A stretch of DNA of 29,671 nt from Phycisphaeraceae bacterium (GTDB lineage: Bacteria; Planctomycetota; Phycisphaerae; Phycisphaerales; UBA1924), in contig WUAK01000004.1 of the NCBI GenBank assembly GCA_009827205.1, positions 1 to 29,671 of the forward strand. Direction: 5' to 3'. The position numbers and the translations under genes were made by a program. How positions within the stretch are numbered: position 1 is the stretch's first letter; each line of letters opens with the position of its first letter. The notes beneath the pieces were generated by a model that did no database searches, had not been told where the DNA came from, and saw only the letters and a program-made list of their open reading frames with translations. Shown here one piece after another: positions 7,807 through 14,304 of the stretch.

Positions 7807-9012
7807 TCAGACGGGCAGATTCCCCGAAAGCTGGTGGACACAAGCGGCCACGGTCTGCGCGGCTTCTTCCAAGCAGCCCGGGTCTGTGTCTCGGCAGATG
7901 CTGAACCGCAGCGAACCGTGCGCGACTCTGGGCTCGACACCCATTGCCAGCAGCACCGGGCTTGGCTCGAGGCTGCCGCTTGAACACGCCGAACCGGCCG
8001 AGGCGCACACGCCTCGCTCTGAGAGCATGAGCAGAAGCAGTTCCGATTCGAGCCCCGGGAAACCGATGTTGCTGGTGTTCCAGACGCGTTGGTCCGGGTC
8101 CGGGGGGGCGTTGACGACAGCTTCCGGGACCAGCTCCAACACACGCCGCTCGAAACGGTCGCGGTGCTCGCGCATCTCCTGCATTTTGGAGCCGTCTTCA
8201 AGAAACGCGATCGCGCCCTCAGCCGCGGCTGCCATCCCGAGAATGCCGGGCACGTTCTCTGTGCCCCCTCGCCTGCCGAGTTCCTGCGCTCCCGGTGAGC
8301 TCGGCGCAAAGGGGGTTCCTCTTCGGATCCAGAGCGCACCGATGCCCTTTGGACCGTGAAACTTGTGCGCCGAGAAACTGAGCATGTCGATGTACTGCCC
8401 CTCGTCCTCGTCGTGCGCAAGTCCGATCGATTCGAGATCACCGGAGCGGACATTGGTTGGCATCTTGCCGACCCACTGCACACCATCGACGTGGAACGTA
8501 ACGCCCTTGTCTCTGCAGATCTTGCCGAGCTCTGCTATCGGGTGGATGACACCCGTCTCGTTGTTGGCCCACTGCGCGCTGACGAGGATCGTGTTCTCGT
8601 CGATCTGGTCGGCAAGGCTCGATGGGTCGATGCGCCCGCCGGGATTGGTTTTGAGCCAGCGTGTTTCGATGTCGAAGCGATCGTGGACCTGCTGCGCCAT
8701 CGCGCGGACAGCGGGGTGCTCGATGTGCGTCGAGATGATGTTGGGCTTTGTGATGTGCTTGTGCGTGGCGATGACGCCCGCCATCGCGGTGTGGATGCTG
8801 CAGGTGCCGCAGCCGCAGAAGACGATCTCCTTGGGTTGGCCGTTGATGAGCCTGGCGATCGATGCGCGTCCGAGTTCGACAGCACGCTTGGCGGCTTGCC
8901 CTGCACGGTAGATGCTCGATGGGTTGTGCCACAGCTCGTCCATCGCGCTGAGCATCGCGTCGCGAGCCTCGGTCGATGGTCTTGTGGTTGCGTTGTTGTC
9001 GAGGTAGATCAT
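7807..9012 (-). CDS. Cysteine desulfurase, NifS/IscS-type, with unusual CxCxxC in the PLP-phosphate loop
   Basis: A 401-residue PLP enzyme that moves sulfur from cysteine to acceptor proteins for Fe-S cluster or thionucleoside synthesis. It has MIYLDNNATT at the start, His99 in EHPAV, Asp176 in FHVDGVQ, Lys217 in SFSAHKFHGPKG and the acceptor Cys343 in GSACSSGS. All main catalytic residues are present. The loop normally written (S/T)-G-x-T-E-(S/A)-(D/N)-N reads FCGCGTCSIHTAM here, giving Cys66, Cys68 and Cys71 and no glutamate. I chose the ATG at 9010-9012 because it opens the conserved MIYLDNNAT. It lies 25 bases after the TetR gene. Which sulfur pathway it serves cannot be told from the context. 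Confidence 0.92.
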   Translation of the reverse strand: MIYLDNNATTRPSTEARDAMLSAMDELWHNPSSIYRAGQAAKRAVELGRASIARLINGQPKEIVFCGCGTCSIHTAMAGVIATHKHITKPNIISTHIEHPAVRAMAQQVHDRFDIETRWLKTNPGGRIDPSSLADQIDENTILVSAQWANNETGVIHPIAELGKICRDKGVTFHVDGVQWVGKMPTNVRSGDLESIGLAHDEDEGQYIDMLSFSAHKFHGPKGIGALWIRRGTPFAPSSPGAQELGRRGGTENVPGILGMAAAAEGAIAFLEDGSKMQEMREHRDRFERRVLELVPEAVVNAPPDPDQRVWNTSNIGFPGLESELLLLMLSERGVCASAGSACSSGSLEPSPVLLAMGVEPRVAHGSLRFSICRDTDPGCLEEAAQTVAACVHQLSGNLPV

Positions 9013-9037
9013 GCCCCGATTATTGATCAAAAACGGA

Positions 9038-9664
9038 TCAGCGTGGCCGGTTCGGGAGCAATATTTCCGCGATGACGCCTGACAGAGGCCGTCCCTTTGA
9101 AGCGCGGTTCGTATCCTGGACGCCCATGGCCTGAAGAACGCCGTACCCGAGCGCCACATCGATCAAGACCCACGCGATCATGTCGGCGGTGAACCTGTCG
9201 CGCACCTCGCCCGCCTTCTGAGCTTTTTTGACCTCGGCTGTCAGGAAGTCGTGCAGCGCGTGGAAGTGCTCGTTGACCGCGCCGTGGATGACGTCGTCAT
9301 CGACCTCTGTCATCGATTGAAGGATGACTCTGTACGCGCTGGCTTCCTCGTCGCCCAGCGCAACCATCGGGTTTTTCCCGAGCAGGATCGAAAGCCGCTC
9401 AGCCGGGTCGTTCGCGGCTTTCAGGCTTTCTTCCCAGATCTCGAGCGTCCGCTCACCCGTCTCTTCGACGAGCGCAACAAAGAGGTCGCGCTTGGAGGCA
9501 AAGTGCCTGTAGATGATGGGCTCGGTGACGCCGGCTTCCTGTGCGAGCTGCGCTGTGGTCGTCCGAGCGTAGCCCTGGTCAGCAAAGAGCTTGCTCGCGG
9601 TGTTGAGCAGCTGTCTGCGGCGCTCGGCTGCGGGGAGCCTCTTGGATGGCTTGGGTCCGGGCAT
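9038..9664 (-). CDS. TetR/AcrR-family transcriptional regulator
   Basis: A 208-residue regulator. The N-terminal helix-turn-helix is clear: RRRQLLNTASKLFADQGYAR, then TTAQLAQEAGVTEPIIYRHF and ASKRDLFVALVEE, at about residues 15-68. The C-terminal ligand-binding and dimerisation half is variable, as usual, with a hydrophobic helix near VLIDVALGYGVLQAMGV. The ligand is unknown. It is followed 25 bases downstream by the cysteine desulfurase and preceded by yidD with only 21 bases between, so it seems embedded in a longer transcript. This gives no clear operator in the window. Confidence 0.9.
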   Translation of the reverse strand: MPGPKPSKRLPAAERRRQLLNTASKLFADQGYARTTTAQLAQEAGVTEPIIYRHFASKRDLFVALVEETGERTLEIWEESLKAANDPAERLSILLGKNPMVALGDEEASAYRVILQSMTEVDDDVIHGAVNEHFHALHDFLTAEVKKAQKAGEVRDRFTADMIAWVLIDVALGYGVLQAMGVQDTNRASKGRPLSGVIAEILLPNRPR

Positions 9665-9685
9665 AGTTGGCTAGTTTACACTCAC

Positions 9686-9937
9686 TCACTTGTGTGTGCG
9701 TGGTTCGGCAGGCGGAACGGGGTCGTAGCCCCCCTTGGCGAACGGGTTGCACCGCCCGATCCGGCTCGCTGCCATCCACGAGCCCCGCAGCGCGCCGTGC
9801 TCCTTGAGAGCCTCGATGGCGTAGTTGCTGCACGTCGGGTGGTATCGGCATTGCCCGCCCAGCAGCGGGCTCAGCGTGACCTGATAGAGCCTGACGAGCA
9901 CGATCAGCGGGAAGATGGAAATGCTCCGCCAACTCAT
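9686..9937 (-). CDS. yidD: Membrane protein insertion efficiency factor YidD
   Basis: An 83-residue protein with the full YidD layout: a short hydrophobic N-terminus (FPLIVLVRLYQVTLSPLLG), then QCRYHPTCSNYAIEAL, a glycine-containing helix with a W, and RCNPFAKGGYDPVP. YidD is thought to help YidC-mediated membrane insertion at the inner face of the membrane. Its ATG overlaps the rnpA stop by four bases, the classical rnpA-yidD coupling. The usual next gene, yidC, is not present: a TetR gene follows instead. Confidence 0.94.
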   Translation of the reverse strand: MSWRSISIFPLIVLVRLYQVTLSPLLGGQCRYHPTCSNYAIEALKEHGALRGSWMAASRIGRCNPFAKGGYDPVPPAEPRTHK

Positions 9938-10353
9938 GTCTCGGGCTCATCGGAGAGTTTCTCGATGTGCTTGGTGAGACGATCGATCGCCGATTCGATC
10001 ATGGACTGGTAGCTCGCCGGGCTCCGGGTTTCGTGAGGTCTCACCACGATCACCAGGTCGAGTCCTGCCTTCTTTTCTGGCCATTTTGCTGCGATCCGTC
10101 TGAACGCGTCACGAAGTCTTCGTTTGACGGCGTTCCTTGTGACAGCACCGCCGACTCTCCTGCCCACAGAAAGCCCAAGCCTCGGGTGATCGAGCTTGTT
10201 GGGCAGCGCAAAGACAACAATCGGGCCGACCGGTTTCTTGAGCTTGGTTTCGTAGACCGCTTTGAACTCGTTGCTGTGCGTGAGCCGGTGGCGTTTGCGA
10301 TACACGGCTCTTGGCCGGGGTGCCAGCGAGTCTTGGCCCTGTGGAGGGGTCAT
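9934..10353 (-). CDS. rnpA: Ribonuclease P protein component
   Basis: A 139-residue basic protein that, with the RnpB RNA, matures the 5' ends of tRNAs. It shows RLTHSNEFKAVYE near the start, the P-R-L-G-L-S-V-G-R-R strand, and the family signature TRNAVKRRLRDAFRR (RNR motif). It is followed in a four-base overlap by yidD. Upstream, it also overlaps by four bases with the stop of a membrane-protein gene rather than following rpmH (ribosomal protein L34), which is the usual neighbour. The N-terminal 15 or so residues are an extension over typical RnpA, so an internal start is possible. Confidence 0.94.
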   Translation of the reverse strand: MTPPQGQDSLAPRPRAVYRKRHRLTHSNEFKAVYETKLKKPVGPIVVFALPNKLDHPRLGLSVGRRVGGAVTRNAVKRRLRDAFRRIAAKWPEKKAGLDLVIVVRPHETRSPASYQSMIESAIDRLTKHIEKLSDEPET

Positions 10354-10904
10354 GCGGGGACGGTAGGTCGTTCCGCGCTGCCAGCGGCCCCGGCCTTCGC
10401 GCCGCGTCGCCGGGTTGCGGGCGGGAGGACACCGATCAGCACGCAGACCGCGCCACCGGCGAGTATCCAGAGTCTCGACGGCTGGCCCGTGGCGAGCTTG
10501 GCCAGCATCGAGCGGTCGGCATGGTGGGCCGGCTCCTCGGGCATCGCAGGCAGTGCCGGCTCGAGCTTCTCGAAGATCGACGCGCTTGCCAGCCCCGGGT
10601 CCTCGGCGAGCACGCCCAGAGGCCGCATACCTTCTGGGTACTGATTCAGATGGATCGCCTTCAGATGCGCCATCAGCGCGGGCTGCTTCTCGTCGAGGGC
10701 AGCAATAAAGGCCTCGTATCTTCCGAGTCTGTCGAGGCGGAACTGCTCACTCGCCAGCGCCCGGTCCCGCATGTACCGAGCCTCGTCGAGGGCCTCGGAC
10801 GCTGGGATCAAGACCGCGGCCCCAAGCAGAGCCAGCCCGGCCAACAAAAAGAACCACCCTGGATCGGGGATGTTCGACGGGCTGGGTGCGGAACGCTGGC
10901 GCAT
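10350..10904 (-). CDS. Two-helix membrane protein of unknown function
   Basis: A 184-residue protein from an ATG at 10902-10904, selected because hydrophobic and coding features begin only after it; the frame is open further upstream to 10994, which would run into the divergent gene. One hydrophobic segment lies at about residues 17-34, a mainly helical soluble region rich in Glu, Leu and Ala spans about 35-140, and a second hydrophobic segment lies near 143-160 before a basic tail. I recognise no family. It is the first gene of the minus-strand block and is coupled to rnpA through an ATGA overlap, which places it where rpmH would be expected. Confidence 0.7.
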   Translation of the reverse strand: MRQRSAPSPSNIPDPGWFFLLAGLALLGAAVLIPASEALDEARYMRDRALASEQFRLDRLGRYEAFIAALDEKQPALMAHLKAIHLNQYPEGMRPLGVLAEDPGLASASIFEKLEPALPAMPEEPAHHADRSMLAKLATGQPSRLWILAGGAVCVLIGVLPPATRRRGAKAGAAGSAERPTVPA

Positions 10905-10999
10905 GCAGAGATGGCTATCGGCGAGTTGCTGATTCCGCGTCCAGCAGAGCAGCGCCTGGCATCGGGGAACGTTTTTGGGTGCGTAGAGTTTCATCTACC
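10905..10999. promoter_or_regulatory. Divergent intergenic region, probable promoters in both directions
   Basis: These 95 bases separate the minus-strand membrane-protein-rnpA-yidD block from the plus-strand ketoacyl-synthase-like gene. Promoters for both directions must lie here or within the flanking 5' ends. I see no convincing -35/-10 pair and no strong Shine-Dalgarno sequence before the plus-strand ATG at 11000. Confidence 0.4.
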
Positions 11000-12361
11000 A
11001 TGCGACCACGCTGCGTCATCACAGGAATCGGAGCCGTATCAGCGGTCGGCGTCGGGATCGACGAGACCTGGGCGTCGCTGTGCGCTGGGAAAAGCGGCAT
11101 CGGCCCGATCACCGCGTTCGACACAACCAAGTTCGCATGTGCCCAGGGGGCCGAGGTCAGCGAGGACGGCAAGCTCGCCTCCGCGAGAAACTACGTCCCG
11201 AAGCACTACCGCAAGGCGACCAAGGTCATGGCGCGAGACACCGAGCTCGCGGTCATCGCGGCTTCGCTTGCTGCCAAGGACGCCGGGATCACGACACGCG
11301 AAGCCGGTGAAGACGCCGAGACGACGCACCCATCTGGCAAGGTGGGGTGCCACATCGGTGCAGGGTTTATCGCCGCCGAGACCGATGAGTTGACATCGGC
11401 GCTGGTGACCGCGAAGGACGACGCGGGGGAATTCTCTCTCGAGAAATGGGGCGAGTCGGGCATCGGGAATCTTCAGCCGCTCTGGCTGCTCAAGTACCTG
11501 CCCAACATGCTCGCGTGCCACGTCACGATCATTCATGGATGCGAGGGCCCCTCGAACACGATCACGTGCGCCGAGGCGAGCGGCCTGCTCTCGATCGGTG
11601 AGTCCGTCAGGATCATCGAGCGGGGCGACGCGACCGTTTGCTTCTCTGGCGGGATCGAGAACAAGGTCAACCCGATGGGCATGGCGCGCATGACCAAGGT
11701 CGGGCGCTTTGTCGAAGTTGACGCGGACGATCCCGATCCCTGGAGACAGGTCAGACCCTACGACGACTCGACGACCGGTGCTGTCCCGGGCGAGGGCGGC
11801 GGGATCATGATGGTCGAGGAGAAAGAAGCGGCAAAGGCGCGGGGCGCACGGGCCTATGCCGAGATCGCGGGCATCGGCAGTGCACAGTCACAGGCCGGGT
11901 TGATCGGTGTCTGCGAGCACGCTGATTGCTGGGGCGAGCCGGGGTGCGAGGTCGACGAAGGCATCGTCAGCGCGGTCGAGGCGGCGCTGCGTGATGCTGG
12001 CATCGGTGCGGACCAGATCGACGCGGTTGTTCCCGGCGCGTTCGGAGTGGCATCGCTCGACATAGCAGAGGTCGGCGCACTTTCGGCGGTGTTCGGCACC
12101 CGACTTGCAGAGGTTCCCCTTATCACGCTGACACCCCAGGTCGGGCAGATGTTCTCCGGCGCGGGCGCGTTCGGAGCTGCGGTGGCGGCAAAGTCAATCG
12201 CCGAGCAGAGGCTCCCGGCGCGTCTGCACGCGGGCCGACCCGACGAGCGCACGCTCTCGGGTGCAGCCGAGTCTGTTGAGGCAGACCTGCAATACGTGCT
12301 TGTCTGCACGGGTTCGCTTTCGGGGCAGGTCTCGGCTGTTGTGCTGACACGGACCGAGTAG
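11000..12361 (+). CDS. Ketoacyl-synthase homologue lacking the catalytic triad (chain-length-factor-like)
   Basis: A 453-residue thiolase-fold protein starting RCVITGIGAVSAVG, as FabF-type enzymes do. The motif normally GPS-x4-TACTSG reads GPSNTITCAEASG, so Glu192 sits where the nucleophilic cysteine should be. The NAHGT histidine is replaced in VVPGAFG by Pro345. The SVKSM-x-GH block reads LTPQVGQ, losing both Lys and His (Gln383). A thioester-forming condensation is therefore not expected. Type II polyketide systems pair an active ketosynthase with a homologous chain-length factor lacking the cysteine; an intact ketosynthase two genes downstream makes such a pairing likely here. That is inference: no ACP or ketoreductase gene is visible. 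The GTG at 10979 is an alternative start. Confidence 0.85.
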   Translation: MRPRCVITGIGAVSAVGVGIDETWASLCAGKSGIGPITAFDTTKFACAQGAEVSEDGKLASARNYVPKHYRKATKVMARDTELAVIAASLAAKDAGITTREAGEDAETTHPSGKVGCHIGAGFIAAETDELTSALVTAKDDAGEFSLEKWGESGIGNLQPLWLLKYLPNMLACHVTIIHGCEGPSNTITCAEASGLLSIGESVRIIERGDATVCFSGGIENKVNPMGMARMTKVGRFVEVDADDPDPWRQVRPYDDSTTGAVPGEGGGIMMVEEKEAAKARGARAYAEIAGIGSAQSQAGLIGVCEHADCWGEPGCEVDEGIVSAVEAALRDAGIGADQIDAVVPGAFGVASLDIAEVGALSAVFGTRLAEVPLITLTPQVGQMFSGAGAFGAAVAAKSIAEQRLPARLHAGRPDERTLSGAAESVEADLQYVLVCTGSLSGQVSAVVLTRTE

Positions 12362-12385
12362 GATACTGATAGAAAGAGATCGTGA

Positions 12386-12399
12386 GCCCGGAGCCGGGC
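12386..12399 (+). terminator. Small GC hairpin between ketosynthase-like gene and GxxExxY gene
   Basis: GCCCG-GAGC-CGGGC forms a five-base-pair stem with a four-base loop 24 bases after the stop codon at 12361. There is no T-run behind it, so termination here would be weak at best. Confidence 0.25.
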
Positions 12400-12430
12400 C
12401 ACTTCGCAACACGGCATTACTAGCAACCAA

Positions 12431-12438
12431 GAAGGAGC
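12431..12438 (+). promoter_or_regulatory. Strong ribosome binding site for the GxxExxY gene
   Basis: GAAGGAGC lies about eight bases before the ATG at 12446, an almost ideal Shine-Dalgarno sequence. It contrasts with the weak sites of the flanking ketosynthase genes and fixes the start of this gene. Confidence 0.7.
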
Positions 12439-12445
12439 TTTCAAA

Positions 12446-12943
12446 ATGGATCACGATCACGGCAACAGACGACGCGGTCTCCCGCTTTCCGAACTCGACC
12501 CGGCGCTGACCGAGAAGAGCCGTAAGGTGATCGGCGGCGCGATCGAGGTTCACAAGGCGCTCGGCCCTGGTTTCTCGCGTGACATCTACATGAACGCTCT
12601 CAAGATCGAGCTCGAAGCCGCAGGCCTCGAGTTCGAGATGGATGCCGAGTTCGAGGTTGTGTACAAGGACAACGACCTGGGCGGTGTTTCGATCGATTGC
12701 TTCGTCGAGGAGCGGTTCGCGGTCGAGATCCTGGCTCGTCCCGGACAGATCGGCTCTCTCGAGAGGCTCGCGCTGCGCTCGAAGCTCCGCGCCGCGGATG
12801 TTGAGCTCGGGCTCATCATCAACTTCTCCGAGCGCCGCCTGAAGGACGGTCTCGTCCGTGTTCTCAACCCCGACAAGCTCAACCTCAACCGTGAGGAGAA
12901 CGAGGGCGACGAGGACGAGTACGAAGAGAGTGACGAGGATTGA
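12446..12943 (+). CDS. GxxExxY-family protein, degenerate at signature and nuclease residues
   Basis: A 165-residue protein with the fold of the GxxExxY family, a relative of PD-(D/E)XK nucleases: KVIGGAIEVHKALGPGF, then a helix, VSIDCFVEERFAVEIL and LGLIINFSERRLKDGLVRV. The name-giving motif reads G42-FS-R45-DI-Y48, so the glutamate is replaced by arginine. In the D-x(n)-E-x-K core, Asp84 and Glu94 are kept but the lysine is Leu96. Nuclease activity is therefore unlikely. The last 15 or so residues are strongly acidic. Its stop overlaps the TTG start of the downstream ketosynthase, implying translational coupling. A structural or binding role is inferred, not shown. Confidence 0.83.
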   Translation: MDHDHGNRRRGLPLSELDPALTEKSRKVIGGAIEVHKALGPGFSRDIYMNALKIELEAAGLEFEMDAEFEVVYKDNDLGGVSIDCFVEERFAVEILARPGQIGSLERLALRSKLRAADVELGLIINFSERRLKDGLVRVLNPDKLNLNREENEGDEDEYEESDED

Positions 12944-14304
12944 GCGAAACCCGCGTCGTCATCACGGGCGCCGGCTGGATCACGCCACTGGGCGATGATC
13001 TGGACAAGGTCTGGCAGCGCATGCTCAGGGGCGAGAGCAACATCCGCCCCGTCGAGCACTTCGATGCGTCTACGTTCGCGACGAACTTCGCGTCACAAGT
13101 TTCAGACTTCAAGCTGAGCGACCATCTCGGTGATCGTGCTGAGCCTCACGAGTGCGGCAGCCTGGCTACTAAGTACGCGCTGGCGGCAGCGGTCAAAGCA
13201 TGGACCAGTGCTGGCTTTGGTCCTGCTCAGGCACAGGCGGGTGGGCCGCGATCGAGCGACCATGTCGATCCGAAACGTTTCGGTGTCTACCTCGGCTCCG
13301 GCGAGGGGCGGATGGACCTGGACAACTTCATCCGATCGAATTACGCGGGCTGGAGCGACGAAACGCGCCGCATCGACTTTCAGAAATGGGAAGCCGCGGC
13401 GTCGGAGTTTCTCATCGCGTCACGAGAACTGGAGCAGGAACCCGCGATGTGCATCGCGCATGTCGCGGCGGAGCTTGGCTGCCGAGGCCCTGTTTCGAAC
13501 TGCATGACCGCGTGCGCCGCGAGCACGCAGGCCGTGGGCGAGGCGTACGAGCTCATCAAGCGGGGTGACGCCGACGTCATGCTCGCGGGCGGCTCTCACT
13601 CGATGATCCACCCGCTCGGGATGACCGGGTTCATCAGGCTGACCGCGATGAGCACCCGCAACGACGAGCCGGCGACCGCGTGCAGGCCCTTTGACTCCAC
13701 CCGCGACGGGTTCGTCATGGGCGAGGGCGCGGGGATGGTGATCCTCGAATCGCTCGATCACGCCAAGAAGCGCGGCGCGAACATCATCGCCGAGGTCGCC
13801 GGGTTCGGTTCCAGCGCGGATGCGTACCGGATCACGGACATCCACCCCGAGGGCGCGGGCGCCGCAGCTGCGATGCGCCGCGCGCTCGAGCAAGCCGGGA
13901 TCGACCCAAGCCAGACGGACGCGAACGGGCGGCCGCTCGTGCACTGGGTCAACGCGCACGGCACGGGCACCAAAGAGAACGACAAGACCGAGACCGCTGG
14001 TGTCAAGAAGGTCTTTGGGGATGCCGCGCCGAGCGTGCCCTTCTCGAGTGTCAAGAGCATGCTCGGTCACCTGATCCAGGCTGCGGGCGCGGTTGAGCTG
14101 ATCACCTGCCTGCAGGCGATCAAGACTGGTGTGATCCCGCCGACAGCGAACCTTGCGAACCCCGACCCGGATTGCGATCTCGATCACGTCCCCAACGAGC
14201 CGCGCGACTGTACTTCAGCGGGTGGCGTAGATGTCTGTCTCTCAAACAGCTTCGGCTTCGGCGGGCAGAACAACACGATCTGTGTCAGGCGGTATGCAAG
14301 CTGA
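12940..14304 (+). CDS. 3-oxoacyl-ACP synthase, FabF-type (intact catalytic residues)
   Basis: A 454-residue condensing enzyme. The active-site set is complete: Cys192 in SNCMTACAAS, His340 in VNAHGTGT, Lys372 and His377 in SSVKSMLGHL; GGSHSMIHPLGM and SNSFGFGGQN are further family blocks. It would elongate acyl-ACP chains by decarboxylative condensation with malonyl-ACP. The only start in this frame is TTG at 12940, because a TGA stop lies in frame just upstream; the preceding gene's stop overlaps it in TTGA, with a GAAGAGAG site about nine bases before. It probably acts in a specialised acyl or polyketide pathway with the triad-less homologue, since such pairing is unusual for the housekeeping fabF. 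A general fatty-acid role remains possible. Confidence 0.88.
   Translation: MSETRVVITGAGWITPLGDDLDKVWQRMLRGESNIRPVEHFDASTFATNFASQVSDFKLSDHLGDRAEPHECGSLATKYALAAAVKAWTSAGFGPAQAQAGGPRSSDHVDPKRFGVYLGSGEGRMDLDNFIRSNYAGWSDETRRIDFQKWEAAASEFLIASRELEQEPAMCIAHVAAELGCRGPVSNCMTACAASTQAVGEAYELIKRGDADVMLAGGSHSMIHPLGMTGFIRLTAMSTRNDEPATACRPFDSTRDGFVMGEGAGMVILESLDHAKKRGANIIAEVAGFGSSADAYRITDIHPEGAGAAAAMRRALEQAGIDPSQTDANGRPLVHWVNAHGTGTKENDKTETAGVKKVFGDAAPSVPFSSVKSMLGHLIQAAGAVELITCLQAIKTGVIPPTANLANPDPDCDLDHVPNEPRDCTSAGGVDVCLSNSFGFGGQNNTICVRRYAS

Noticed and set aside
7341..8486. Long open frame of 381 codons on the minus strand across the DUF4190-like and cysteine-desulfurase genes.
   Set aside because: It overlaps two recognisable genes in another frame, has a composition rich in Arg, Ser and Pro typical of shadow frames in GC-rich DNA, and crosses their boundary.
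10311..11393. Open frame of 360 codons on the plus strand overlapping rnpA and the ketosynthase-like gene.
   Set aside because: It lies antisense to rnpA and in another frame of the ketosynthase-like gene, and is low-complexity Arg/Ser-rich.
11000..12361. Reading the first ketosynthase homologue as a broken pseudogene.
   Set aside because: The frame is intact over 453 residues, the substitutions are confined to the active site, and the surrounding fold motifs are kept, which points to a specialised non-catalytic role rather than decay.
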